This document shows positions 33,112 through 45,467 of a DNA stretch of 64,000 nt, one piece after another. The stretch spans positions 101,518,411 to 101,582,410 of the forward strand of contig CAMTDV010000030.1 of the NCBI GenBank assembly GCA_947069175.1, in the 5' to 3' direction. The notes beneath the pieces are model-generated. The model saw nothing but the letters and a program-made list of their open reading frames with translations, was not told where the DNA came from and did no database searches. The stretch comes from Scalesia atractyloides. Taxonomy: Eukaryota > Streptophyta > Magnoliopsida > Asterales > Asteraceae. The stretch's first letter is position 1, and each line of letters begins with the position of its first letter. The translations under genes and the position numbers were made by a program.

Positions 33112-33430
33112 ACCTTGTCGAGCCCACGCAAGGTAGTTAAATGAAGCATTATCAAACAGAAGTGTTCAAGGTTAACTTTGAACCTTGCGCGAGCCCACGC
33201 AAGGTAGTTAAATGAAGCTTATCCAAAGAGAGTGTTCAAGGTTAACTTTGAACCTTGCGCGAGCCCGCGCAAGGTAGTTAAGTGACGCTTTATCCAAAGA
33301 GAGTGTTCAAGGTTAACTTTGAACCTTGCGCGAGCCCGCGTAAGGTAGTTAAGTGACACTTTATCTAAAGAGAGTGTTCAAGGTTAACTTTTTACTTGCG
33401 CGAGCCCGCGCAAGGTAGTTAAGTGACGCT
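33112..33430. repeat. LTR hairpin tandem repeat (3' LTR copies)
   Basis: A unit of about 70 bp contains a palindrome TTCAAGGTTAACTTTGAA followed by a strong hairpin CCTTGCGCG-AGCC-CGCGCAAGG. Roughly five copies lie here, further copies at about 30680-30865, and four in the other LTR (about 43590-43860). Copy number differs between the LTRs, which indicates slippage or unequal exchange after insertion. Confidence 0.8.
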
Positions 33431-34078
33431 TTCCTCTCTTGGGTACTAGGCGTAAAGTTTAATAAATCTTATTTTGGCAAAGAAGGCTGCGCATAGTTTC
33501 CCTAGAAGTTATTAATGGGTATGGTTTCCTTGATCGGCGCAAGGTTTTTGGGACAATACTCCTTCAAGTCCCCCCAATCCAGTGTTGCTCCTATGTAAGA
33601 ATAAAAAGTAGGTGGAGCACTGGACTTAAGATAAATGTGCTGCGCTAGGTAAGGACTAGCTTTTTGTAGCTTTATGCATCTTGATGACGTGTCGTAAGTT
33701 AATTTTGAAAAAGTATTTGAATTTCAAATATGCTTAGACACGTGTCGCTTATCTGGATGGTGTAGTTGGTGACGACGCACGTTCTTGAGACGTGGTGGTA
33801 CTGTTGACTGGCTGTCAATAGTACATGTCTTACCGTATTTAATGCCTTTTAGCGACACTCGCGCGCGTGGGGCAGTTACTGTTCCCACTCTGCCCTGCGG
33901 TACTTGGAGAAACGTGATGGCCGTAAAAGTCGCTGCAATCAAATCGTGCATTAATTGCGGTTAGTATATAAAGGGATCAACGATCCGTTTGCTTCCTCAC
34001 CAACTTGAGAGAAATTTGCGTTCAAAAAATTTCCCGGCGACCATCAAAGCTTTCTAAGTTTTCTTCAAAGTTCGAGTT

Positions 34079-37000
34079 ATGGCCACCGGTGCAAGCTCTG
34101 CTGAGATGTCTTCTTTAACTTTGCCACCGCAAAAGTGGTCGAAGAAAGATTTTGATAATCTTGCCACCAACTTCCTTTTCGCTCCGTCCTGGAAAGCATT
34201 TTTTCGGAGGCGAATGCCACGGTGGCTGATGCGCCGGCCGGCTACATTACATTATTCTACGACTATTTTGCCGAAGGGAACTTCCGGTGCCGGTGACCCA
34301 TTTCTTGCTGGAAATTCTTGGTTTTTACAAGATTCACATTTCTCAGTTGAGCCCGATGGAGAATAGTGAGGATCCGGCATTTTGAGTTCGTTTGCCGATC
34401 GATGCAGATCTTGCCGTCGGTGGAGAAGTTTAGAGTTTTCTACCAGCTGCACTGCTCGTTGGGTTTTTATTCGTTCCAACACCGTGTGCAAGCCAAACGA
34501 TTGTTGTTGGTGCCGCCGAAGTCCTACCATGACTGGAAGCAGAAGTTTTTCTTTATCAAGGCGGCGGTGATCCCGATGAAGATGACATTCCGGGCAGTGA
34601 TGAAATCGAGCTGGAGACCCTTCCCATACCTGCCGACGAGGTATGGTATCAAGACACTAAAGATGTGCCCAATATTGTTTTATTCGAGAGGGCCCTCATC
34701 GCTGTCGGGATGAGTATTTTCGGAAGAAGGAACGCCGAGAAAAACCGGTGTATACAGAAGATGGGACTGGTATGTAACCCTTTAACTTCCTAGCAATATA
34801 TTTAATAGATGTGTACTGATGCAAAAATTTTTGCTATGTAGCTGCGCCTCTCTACTTGGTCTCTTTCAAGAGAGAGAAGGGGGAAAATGGCCGCCGTGCC
34901 TATTGCTGATGGTGAGGACACCTGGTTCTCACAAATCTTGGGGAACTTTGAGTTGCCCAAGCAGGAGGATCTTGAGGCGCAACCATGTTCAAGACTGGTA
35001 AATAAGTCCATACAAAGCCTAAGTTGATATTGCAATATAACTTAATGGCGCAACCTTTACTCAATATGATTGATTATGTAGGTGATTTGCTGAACTTGGG
35101 CGTAGGCCCTGATTCGAAAGAAGAAGAAGAAGAAACCAACTGCTGTGCAGCTAGCTGCGCCTCCCCCTTCCAACCCAGAGAAAAAAACCAAGCCATCAGC
35201 TGCTACGAAAGCTGAGGGCAAGAAAGGCACATTTCCGTATCTGACTCTTGGTGCAATTATGTGGTGGTGTCGGACTGTAGGTTTGAAGAAACCGAAGCCA
35301 GAACCCGTTGACACCTCCTCTCTTCCTGCTGCGAACCCAGATTATCCTTTGGAAATACCTTCAAGCCCGGAAGAGGCGTTAAAGCGTACTAAGAAGAGGA
35401 AGGAGGTGGAGACTAAAACTCCTGCGCCAACCAAAGTTGCGCGCCCGAGCATTGGTAAGAAGGGCAATCTAGATGCCTTTGCAAAGAAGTTCTCACTTGG
35501 TACGTTTAGTTTGTTGCGCATTTCTGTCAATTAAAGTTGCGCAGAATCTGATACTTGGTATTTGTTGATATGCTTTGCAGAGAAAATGGTGAAGGCTGCG
35601 CCGGCCACCTCATCTGCTATACCATCGCCGCGCAGGCCTGAGAATGTTGAGGGAGATGCGGGGCAAGAAACTCCTGTTCCTGAAGCCGACCCCATCGTCC
35701 CGGAACATATTGAGAAGGTGGCTCCAGAAGAAGAGCCCAAACATTTTGATACTGAGAATCCTGCTGGCGAGCAGGTTAAAGATACGGCTACAGATATTGG
35801 GGAACCGTCAAGGTTGATATCTAAGGGAGTCGAACCATCAACACAAGGTGAAGGCTTTGTGTTTGTTGAGGATTCGGAGGGGGAATCGCCCATTCGCCCA
35901 AAGGAGACGCCTGGGGATTATTATTATCGCTCTTATTCCGAGAGGCGGGCCTCTGCGATTCATCAGCCCGTGTGGAAGGTTAAGCAGGGCGATGTTTGAT
36001 TGGCACTCCTGTAGGGAGTGGTATAAGGGCATCTTCCCGCCGGCGGAGGTGAAGCGCCAGGAGGAAAAAGACCATGAAGCTACTTACGAGTCATATCTGC
36101 AAGAGTCTGTCCTTGCCTCGTCCACCATAAATATAATTGTGCGCGAATGGCGCAGTATGAACAAGGAGAGGGACGAGTTGAGCTTGAAGGGCGAGGCCAG
36201 CTTGAGAAGGAGAAGACGCTGAAGATGCTTGTTGAATTTGAGGCGGAAAAGGTCCAATTTGAGAAGGAGAAGAAGACTGAAGAATGGGCTGCGCTGTCTT
36301 GGAAGCGCAAGTGTGAGGCGTCTGCTGCGCAATATGCGGACGAGCGCAAGCGCTTTGTGGAGGCTTGCGAGCGTGATAATAAAGAAAAAATTTCTCTGCG
36401 CAACGAGATTGAGAAACTCAAAAAAGAGAAAGCTGATGCAATTGCGGCAGCAGAAGAAGCGCGCTCACACAGAGAAAGAAGCGAGCAAAATGAGGTATCA
36501 ACCAAAATGACTCTCTTTCTTAAGAATAAAGAAATTGATGATCTAACTGCTATGCTTTTTGACCAAGAGCGGTTGCAAGCTGAGGTTGACAGTTTGAAAG
36601 AAGATGTCAACCTGCACCGAACAGAGAAAGCCGAGTTGATCCGCCATTTGACTGAAGGCGAACAAAAACTTAATGACACGAGGTCGCTCGCGCTACTGCA
36701 GAAAGCTTGACCGAATCCCTTATGAACCAGCTTACCTGGTTGCGGGAGTACGGGATTGTGGAGGTAATATTCACTTTTCTTTACACATCTGGTTTGATTG
36801 TCGCAACATATACTGATTATATTTGTGTACAGATCGCAAATGCCATCCTCAACTCTACGGAGTTGGATGAGAGAGTGGCAGAATTAATGGTGGTGGCGCG
36901 CAATGATGGGCATGCGAGGGCTATAGAGAATGTACTTTGCACGTGGCCCATGCGCTGAAGACTGAATGGGATACCAGACGTGCTGCCACGCTTGGGCTAA

Positions 37001-37153
37001 ATACTGCCGCCAAGGAAAAATATGATCAATTGAAATTCCGATTATGGACCTTGTGGACACCGCGCTGCAGAAGACGACTTTGTTGATAAGCTAAAGGAGA
37101 TCTTTTCTTCAGCAGAGAAGCAGGCGGGAACCAAGTCCATAGGAAATTTGTAA
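34079..37153 (+). pseudogene. Antisense ORF of the retrotransposon, intron-containing, decayed
   Basis: Lies between integrase and the 3' LTR on the strand opposite gag-pol. It begins MATGASSAEMSSLTLPPQKW after a short TA-rich promoter-like stretch. The N-terminal part (34366-34570: FEFVCRSMQILPS, RVFYQLHCSLGFYSFQHR) resembles the 'putative gypsy-type transposon/plant mobile' domain. The C-terminal part (about 36147-36710) is a long coiled coil rich in Glu and Lys. Four canonical introns are readable: 34770-34841, 34998-35081, 35500-35580 and 36764-36832. The last exon ends KQAGTKSIGNL at 37153. Frameshifts near 34280-34360 and 36000-36230 break it. Antisense ORFs in this position are known for Tat elements; the function is unknown. 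Confidence 0.65.
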
Positions 37154-37514
37154 TTTTTACTGTATGATAATTTGTAACGTTGCGCTTCTGCGCAAGTATT
37201 GTGAATATAATATATTTCAGTTTTACAATGTTTGCATGGAACCAATTACTTGTGTAGGATAGACAAATGAACAATTTTTTTCTCATGTGTGAGGGTAAGT
37301 ATTAAATTAGCTTGTGGCTCATGAGGTTGTGTTTTTGTTTATCCAAAGGAATTGCATGCATTTGTAAATGAACATATATAAGACTGTAAGTAGTGGCAAA
37401 GAATTTTATTCATACTGACAAAGCGCAAGGCTATGGCTGCCACTAAGATTACATAACAAAATAAAGTAAGCAGTCTCGTTACGCAATGCTCAGAAGTTGC
37501 TTAAGAGGATGAGA

Positions 37515-40500
37515 TTACATATAACATCGGCGCAGTTGCTGGGCGTTCCAGGTTCGAGGAACGCTGGATCCGTCCATACGCTTCAGAGTGTACGCGCCTT
37601 TCCCAATACTTCATGTATCACGTATGGACCTTCCCATCGCAGGGCTAACTTCCTCGGTTTTTCGGCATTCGACGTTTCATTATCGCGAGGAACAAAGTCA
37701 CCAGGAAAAAGAAACAGATGCGCACCCTTTTGTTGTAATACTTTTCAAGCTGGGACTTGTATTTAACTTCGCGAATCGCTGCATTTTCTCGGCGCTCTTC
37801 CAATAAGTCTAGGTCGATGCGCATTGTTCTTCGTTATCTTGTTTTTCCAAGGCTAGCATTCTTGGAGATGGTAACCCAATTTCGGCAGGAATCACAACTT
37901 ACGTGCCGTATACAAGGCTAAAAGGAGTTTCTCCAGTGCTAGTCTTGGGCATAGTTCGGTGTGCCCACAAGATTGCTAGGCAATTCGTCAACCCACCCCC
38001 GTCGTGCCGTGCCAAGGCGGGCCTTGATACCGTCGACCAACTGTTTGTTTATGCTTTCAACTTGACCATTTGCTTGTGGATGCGCAACAGAAGCGAAAAC
38101 ATGCTGGATTCCCATTTCGGTCATCCATGTTTGCAGCTCTTGAGCCGTTAAATTTGGACCGTTTGTCTGTAATAATACGCATGGGCAGACCAAAACGGCA
38201 ATAAGTATATTCCATGAATTGCAATACCATCGCTTATGAAGCTAAAGGTTTGGCTTCACCATTGGTGAATAATCGACGACGATATAAACTTACGCGCGGG
38301 CGCTGTAAATGGTCCCTAATCAATGGCCCATTGTTGAAATGGACAAGCTGTTGTTACGGATACCAAAGGATTCTTTGGGCACAATGTTTTAGGGGCATGC
38401 CTTTGGCAGGACATGCACTTGCGTAAGATCTCTACCGCGTCAACGTACATTCCGGGCCAATAATACCATGTGCTTTTTACTTTGGCTACGACCATGCGCG
38501 GCCCAGAATGTATGCCACATAGTCCCTCATGAATCTCCCTGATCAGGTATTGCGCTCATGTTTGTCAACACAACGTAGCGAAGGGCCCATGTAAGAGCTT
38601 CGGTACAGGATACCGTCAATCATTTCGTAATAGAGGGCTTTGCATCGTAACTTTCGTGCTTGCGCTCTATCTTCTGGTAAAGAACCATGCAACAGATACA
38701 TCATTATTGGAGACATCCATGATGGATCTCCTATTTCAACCATTGTCACTTGCCTGAGAGGGACTGATGGATTACTTAAAACCTCGATGCGAACCTCTTT
38801 TGCTAAATGCTTGAAGCTAGTTGCAGCAAGTTTACTTAGAGCGTCAGCATGTTTGTTTTCGCTTCGCTTGACGTGTGTGATTTTAAATTGTTGGAACCGT
38901 GCTATAAGGGCCTTGGCTTGCGCCAAGTATGGAGCCATGATATCTCCCTTTGCATCGTATGTTCCAACTACTTGCTCAGCAACTAATAATGAATCAACAT
39001 TGGGCACTCATTGTTGGGTGCTTTTAAAATCCAACCGAATTGCATATGTGAATTCTGCTCCCTCTGGACTCATTAATCGAAGACCTGTTCCAGCCCCATC
39101 ACTATTTGATGCGCCATCTGTAAACAGTGTCCAGGCTCTGTTGTCGATGACTTGGACAGGGTTTTTGATTGCTTGGCATTCTTCAAGCTTATCAGCAGGA
39201 ATTTCAGCAATGAAATCTGCCAAAACTTGGCCTTTGATAGCTGGTCTAGGTTTATAACAGATGTTATAACCTCCCAATTCTATTGCCCATTTCGCAAGTC
39301 TTCCAGAAACATCTTGTTTGGCCAGGACTTGGCCAATGTGAAAGTTTATTAAAACTGTAACAACATGTCCAGAAAAGTATCTTTGCAGCCTGCGAGAAGC
39401 ATGGACCAATGCTAAAACTAATTTTTCCATGATTGAATACCTTGTCTCTGGATCGTTCAATATCTTGCTGATATAATAAATTGGAGACTGGACCCCTTCG
39501 TGTTCTACCAGCAAGACAGCACCTACTGCTACCTCAGATGCAGCAAGATATAAGACCATGGGTTCTTTTTCTCAAGGAGCAGTAAGTGTGGGAAGTTGAA
39601 CTAAACAATCTTTCATCTGCTGGAAAGCTTGATCAGCTTCAGGAGTCCATGCGAACTCTTTGCTCTTTGTACAACTGCGCAAGATTTGAATGAATGGATA
39701 AGATTTTGCAGCATGATTGGCGAGGAAGCGGTTTAGCGCAGCTAACCTTCCAGCCAAACGTTGCATCTCTTTGATGGTAGTAGGAGAAGACATTTTTTGT
39801 ATTGCATCGACCTTTTCGGGATTAACTTTGAAACCGTCTTTGGTGACGATGAAACCCAAAAATTTGCCCTCCCCATGCCGAAGGAGCATTTGCTGGGATT
39901 TAACTTTAGGTTTACCTCGCGCAGAGAATCAAAAGTTCTTTGGATGTTGTCTAGCATAGTGTCTTCTGAATTACTCATAATGACCAAATCATCTATGTAG
40001 ACTTCCACAGTTTTCCCAATGTCATCTCCAAACACTGTATCCATCAATCTTTGATACGTCCCGCATAAAAGGCATCTTGGTATAACAAAAAATGCCCTTC
40101 TCCGTGCGGAAAGCGGTGTTATCTTCGTCTTCTTTTTTCATCAAGACTTGATGATAACCTTTATAACAATCAAGAAAACATTTCCAGCGAAAGGAAGCTA
40201 ATGAGTCAACCTTTTTGTCAATCTCAGGAAGAGAATAACAATCTTTTGGACACGCCTTGTTTAGATCTTTAAAATCTACGCACATCCACCATCCGCCATT
40301 ATGTTTCTTAACCATGACTGGGTTTGCCACCCAGGTCTGGTATTTGACTTCGCGCAGAATACCAGCATTTAATAACTCAGTGACTTGTTCGTTCATTGCC
40401 GCTGTCTTTTCTGACCCGAGGCTGCGCTTTTTCTGCACAACTGGCTCTGCTGATGGAAATACATTCAGGCAATGTTCCGCAACGTCGCGCGGGACACCAA

Positions 40501-41281
40501 CCATGTCGGCAGGTGTCCAGGCGAAAATGTCTTTGTTGCGAAACAACAGTAATTTAAGCTTTGCGCGGATTTCGGTACTGACTGCAGGCCCTAATAGGAT
40601 TGTCTGCTCAGGGTACTTATTGTTGAGTATCCACTTTTCTGGTTCATTGCTTGGCAGTATCTTGCCAGCCTTCATAACTGGTTCCTCAATTGACATAATT
40701 TCTTTCCGTGCATAAAGTATAGCTACGCCATTTGGTGTCGGAAAACCACAAGCAGCATGCGGAGCGGAGGTTATCATACTAAAATCACGTTGCGCGCGGC
40801 GTCCCAATATTACATCGTGACGGGAATTTGCCGGCATCACCATGAAGTTGACGTTACTCGTTCGAGAGCACCTTCCATCAGATAAAGTGACAGGAAAGAG
40901 GATTTGTCCTAGAGGAAAGACAGCCTCATTGCAGAACCCAGTTAATGGAAAATCAACTGGTTCCAAGCGTGCCTTATCCTCAGGATCTAGTTGCTTGAAA
41001 CACTGCTCATACATGATATCCATGGAACTACCCGAATCTATAAACATATAGTCTGTTTGGTAGTGCCCAAAGATACCGGTGATAACTACTGGCCGGTCTT
41101 CTTGAGGACCTCCTGGAACAATAGGAAAAATGACTTGCTGTTCGCGCCAAGTGTTGTTTTGAAAATGTTGAAAGCTACGCTTGCGCGATGATCCGCCTTG
41201 AATCATGGAAACGTGCTGTTTCATTTTCTTGTTACTAGGCCCTTCGTTCTCGCGTGTAATCTGTTTAATCTCTTTGCGCAC
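37515..41281 (-). pseudogene. Retrotransposon pol (protease-RT-RNaseH-RNaseH-integrase), broken
   Basis: Domains in order on the minus strand: aspartic protease with DSGSS (about 41040), reverse transcriptase with WMCVDFKDLNKACPKD (about 40260-40310) and the catalytic YIDD (about 39995), first RNase H (about 39300-39560), second RNase H with the catalytic Asp in TDGASNSDGAG (about 39110), integrase core with the HPQANGQVE signature (about 38080), and a C-terminal integrase region ending near 37515. Breaks include a short deletion in RT before the YIDD block (about 40060), a frameshift near 39880, and loss of the middle of the second RNase H at about 39007. It is not functional as it stands. 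Confidence 0.82.
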
Positions 41282-42705
41282 ATTTTGGACTAGATGTGTA
41301 AGCTTCCCGCTCTTTAACGCTTTCTCAATCTCCGTGCGCAGACTGATGCAATTATCTGTTGTGTGGCCGGTGTCTCAATGATAGTCACAGAACAAATTTG
41401 GGTCTTGCCCTTTTTTGTTTTTCATTGGTTGTGGCTGTTTAAATGATAATTCTCAGTACTGAGAACCTCAGCCGGCGACTTCGTTAAGGGAGTCCACTGA
41501 CGTTCCCTATTCTCTTGTTTAATCGCTTTTTGGGTTGTTATCTTGTTGATTGTTGCTCGCGCATCAATTGGTGAATACGGAGAATACAAATTCTGACTTG
41601 ACTCTTTCCAGTTTCTCTTATACTTGCGGCTACCTCTACTCAGGTCTTGCGGACGGTTCTGAGGTAGAGGTGGTCGGTTAGAACTTAAGTTGCGCTCAGT
41701 CTGGGCATAAACCTTGGCTGCCGCCATGAGTTTATCCCAGTTTTTTGGAAGGCCAGTTGTACCGGACAACACTTTAATCATTTCGTCGCACCTTACCGCA
41801 TACTTGAACTGCGCGCGTATAAGGTCTTCATGGACATCTCCAATCTCCAACACCTCTTTATTGTAACGTGTTATAAAATCTTCGAGGCTTTCATCGTCCC
41901 TCCGCCAGATGTTCATTACATCTGAGGAGTCGCGCACGTATCGCCGTTGCTGACTAAAGTGTGTAAGAAATTTTTCTTTTAAGTCATTCCAAGAGGAAAT
42001 TACCTGCCGGCAAATTATCAAACCAAAGGCGCGCAGCACCAGTAAGGGTTTGCACAAATAAGTGACACCACATTGGCAGTGTCCAGCACCCGAGTAACCC
42101 TGCGCCGGTAAAGAGGCGCATGTGATCGTCGGGATCAGTCAAACCGTTAAACTTTCCAACGTTGGATGGTAATTTCGCTCGTTCCAACGGAGCCAGTGCT
42201 ATCTCTCTGGTAAACTTTGATTGGTCAGCTGCTTTGGTTGGGCGATACACCAAATTGTAATTATGCTCAGCTCCTGGATTGTATACTGCGCGTACTTTTG
42301 GCCTGTAACTAGCATGATCTGCAGATATTCGATTAAAAATACTTGCACTATCCCCCTCCTCATAGGTCTATCAAGCTCGTCGTGTTGGGTGTCCCGTTTC
42401 TGTGAAGATCGCGGGCCCAAACGAGAGTGGACAGATGTGTGACGTTGAACGTTGTCTTCTTGTCTTCTATTACCAGAATGAACAGGATCATTCCTGGTTT
42501 TAGAATGCATTTCTGTTCCATCTTCAGGCATGCGTGAAGGGGAACGAGCATGACCTTGAGTATTATAACTCAAAACTCGCTCGCATGATTAGGATCATAC
42601 TGAGCATTAGCTTCGCCGGAAGAATCCTCAACTATTTGTCCGTCAACCTGAGGTCCGACAACAACGCGTTGAATCCCTGATCGAGGACCTTGAAAAGATG
42701 ATCCG
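41282..42705 (-). pseudogene. Retrotransposon gag, broken
   Basis: The likely start is at about 42712 (MADGSSFQGPRSG). The retrotransposon-gag capsid core is recognisable at 42000-42250 (LTGAARLWFDNLP) and continues in another frame at 41422-42000 (SWNDLKEKFLTHF, RRDDESLEDFITRYNKE). Near 41380 a zinc-knuckle-like stretch carries a stop codon. At least three frame changes separate these parts. Confidence 0.75.
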
Positions 42706-42776
42706 TCAGCCATGACAACTGCAGATCTAAGTGAAACGAAACGAAAGGTGAGAAAATCGAAATCGATGGGCGCCAA

Positions 42777-43999
42777 TGAAGAAACCCTAGATCAACTAGA
42801 CCGGAGTCAAGGTAGATCTATGGAATGGGCTCTGCATAAAAGGGTTAACCCTCCGTTTGGTTTCACGATGGATGATGACTAGAACAATACTCCGGCTGAT
42901 CCTGCAAAACAGAACACCGTTAGCTCGCCACGGGGAGAAGGGGGTTCTCTCCATGACCACCCTCCGGCATGAGAATAAGTACAGGTAGTCGGAAGTAAGT
43001 ATTGTAAGTGAGAGAGTAGGTGAGTGTGAATACCTTTCCTTGAACTCCAAGTTACTTATTTATAGCCGATGTTTGGCGCCAAAAAGAGAGATGGTTAACT
43101 TTAACGGAATCTTTTGTTATTCCGTTAACGTTTGTTGGCAATCTGTTAGTGCACACGGATCGTGAGCTCATCAGCGGTTAGGGAGGCGCCACGTGTCAGC
43201 ATGAGATCACTACATCTTATAAATGTGAGCATGCCATCACCGTGATCTTCCTCAGCCGTCCAGATGCTGCCATGTGGCAATTGGTTATAACCGAAAAGAT
43301 GCTTGCACGATTGGGTGTTAATGGCTTCTAGAAGGTTTCACAGCTGTTACCCATCTATTATTCGCCACGTGTACATTCTGTTACAACAGAAAAGATTCCC
43401 TTTGCTTCTGCACCAAGTTAAGGATTTTGCTAAGGGAAAGTTTCAGGATTTACTGTTTCCTTGCGCAAGAAGCGCAAGTTAGTTAACTGAACTTCCTTTT
43501 TTTCCTTGCTGCTTAGCGCAACGTTTGGTGGATGCTTGCTTTGATATAAATATCTGCGCAAGGTTTGCGCATGGAGCATTATCAAACAAGAATGTTCAAG
43601 GTTAACTTTGAACCTTGCGCGAGCCCGCGCAAGGTAGTTAAATGAAGCATTATTAAACAAGAATGTTCAAGGTTAACTTTGAATCTTGCGCGAGCCCGCG
43701 CAAGGTAGTTAAATGAAACATTATCCAAAGAGAGTGTTCAAGGTTAACTTTGAACCTTGCGCGAGCCCGCGCAAGGTAGTTAAGTGACGCTTTATCCAAA
43801 GAGAGTGTTCAAGGTTAACTTTGAACCTTACGCGAGCCTGCGCAAGGTAGTTAAGTGACGCTTTCCTCTCTTGGGTACTTGGCGTAAAGTTCTAATAAAT
43901 CTTATTTTGGCAAAGAAGTTTGTGCGTAGTTTTCCTAGAAGTTATTAATGGGTATGGTTTCCTTGATCGGCGCAAGGTTTTTGGGACCATGCCCCTTCA
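42777..43999 (-). repeat. 5' LTR of the retrotransposon
   Basis: 1223 bp, ends TGAAG/CTTCA, matching 29899-30865 plus 33112-33566. It contains four copies of the hairpin repeat unit (about 43590-43860). A TATA-like gatataaatatc occurs near 43540. Confidence 0.85.
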
Positions 44000-44141
44000 G
44001 TTGATGTTATTATTTTTATTTTTTTATTCTCTTCCCACGCCACTTTCTCACCTTGTGTTTTTATCTCCATGCCACCATGCTGACGTGGTTGTCACGTGTC
44101 GCTCGACGCCCTTCATTCAAACGCCTGTACACCGTGTAGTA

Positions 44142-45420
44142 TAAGAAAAAGATAGGAATATGACTTTCTTCTAAGAAAAAGATAGGAATATAACTTCCTT
44201 CTGGCTTTGCCCGTTTTCTGAACAAAAATCCTTTATACTGGTATGTTTCTAACACTAATTTTTTTTTCAATTTCTTATTTTTATTGCGTCATTTTGATTC
44301 CATGCAGATATAGGTTTATTTGTTGATTAGTGATTTAAAAATCGATTATTGGAGGGTTGTTTTTTTTTTTAAGAAATGTGTTCGGTTATTGAAGATATTC
44401 ATGGTGTGTTAGTTGAGTTTTAGGTTCAATTTTAAAATGGTTATTTATTTATTTTATTTATTTGGAGGTCTGGTATATGGTCAACCAAGGGCGTAGTTTT
44501 GTGGGGGCGGCCGACCCCCGAACTTTTCGCTTAGTAGTGAAAAGTATGTATTTTCGTATAGAAATTTTTAGGTATATACGTTTTTGACCCCCGGTTTTAT
44601 AGAAATTTTTTGGTATATATGTTTTTGACCCCCTATCAGAAATCTCAAGCTTCGCCACTAACAGCTGAATTTAAGCTCTGTGTGTTGTGTGTTTACTCTT
44701 TTTTTTAATTAAAATTAAGGGCTAAATTAGGATATTAGTATGCGAGTTGTATAAATATATCCCACTCGTATATTTTTACATAAAGTATACGACTAAGATA
44801 AATATACGAGTTTTGTTTCCTTTTTACACTCGTATATTTTTACACTCGTATATGTTTTACGTGCCTATGAGGGGCGGATCTAGTGTTTAACTAGGGGCAA
44901 CGCCTGCTACTGCTTGGCGCTTCAGCGGTAGTGCAAAACGATTTTTCGATTTCGTTACCATTTTTTTTTTTATAAAACGTTACCGCTACGAACGAATCAT
45001 AGATCTGCCACTGGTGCCTATCTTCCCATCCAGGTTTTCATGCATTAGTTAACTCATATTCTCCATGTCTTTTAATTATTTAGCATCCATGTTTAGTTAA
45101 TAGTGCATGCATGACTGTATTTAAGATTACATATGTTTATTTGAAAGTTAATGAGAAAATTAGTGGCAAAGTTCTTGTCTTCTTCATCTATATTCTTTGG
45201 ACTTTTAGAGCTTAACCCACTCTATGGGACTCTCTTGGGAGATTAGCCATCTCGAATCGCCTTCTATCAAGACACCTCACCCAACAAAGCATATACGACT
45301 CGTATAAGATATACGAGTCGTATATTGTGTTCTTTAAGCAATGTATCATTATCCTGTGCCAGTTTTGCTAAATTTAGGTAGTTTTATAGTTTTACTGATT
45401 AAATATTTGTATAAATAATT
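44142..45420 (+). other. 5' flank and leader region of the broken RING paralogue
   Basis: From about 44210 this matches 48950-49900, the leader region of the intact RING gene, including a donor-like actg|gtatgt near 44240 and 'tattgaagatattcatggtgtg'. It contains the MITE at 44879-45013 and a few TATACGA/TCGTATA palindromes (44738-44860, 45283-45325). There is no independent gene. Confidence 0.55.
44879..45013. mobile_element. hAT-type MITE with perfect 8-bp TSD
   Basis: A 135-bp element, ends gaggggcggatctag and catagatctgccactg, flanked by gtgcctat at 44871-44878 and 45014-45021. Same family as 6513-6676; the two share an interior tract like 'tttcgttaccgttttttt(t)ataaaacg' in opposite orientation. 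Confidence 0.85.
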
Positions 45421-45467
45421 GCAATTTGCTGGAGTTCTTTCTCATATGATTGAAAAATGGAGAATCT

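Larger units (their letters stand above)
29899..33566 (-). repeat. 3' LTR, split by an insertion
   Basis: Matches the other LTR from tgaagaaaccctagatc (29899) to about 30865, then resumes near 33100 and ends ttgggacaatactccttca (33566). It includes more copies of the 70-bp hairpin unit than the 5' LTR. The 30866-33100 block has no counterpart in the 5' LTR. Confidence 0.85.
29899..43999 (-). mobile_element. Ty3/gypsy retrotransposon, Tat lineage, 14.1 kb
   Basis: Bounded by similar LTRs (TGAAG...CTTCA) with a perfect 5-bp TSD gttga (29894-29898 and 44000-44004). On the minus strand the order is 5' LTR (42777-43999), a primer-binding-like TGGCGCC just inside it (from 42775), gag, protease, reverse transcriptase, RNase H, a second RNase H-like domain, integrase, then an antisense ORF, a purine tract (33567-33578) and the 3' LTR (29899-33566). 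A second RNase H and an extra antisense ORF are known features of Tat elements. Gag-pol carries several frameshifts, a stop and internal deletions, so this copy is not autonomous. The LTRs look close by eye, apart from a ~17-base deletion near 30420 and the insertion at 30866, so it is fairly young. Confidence 0.88.

Noticed and set aside
29899..33566. Two separate LTR elements instead of one split LTR
   Set aside because: Both parts align to consecutive parts of the 42777-43999 LTR, and the outer 5-bp duplication gttga fits only the whole element.
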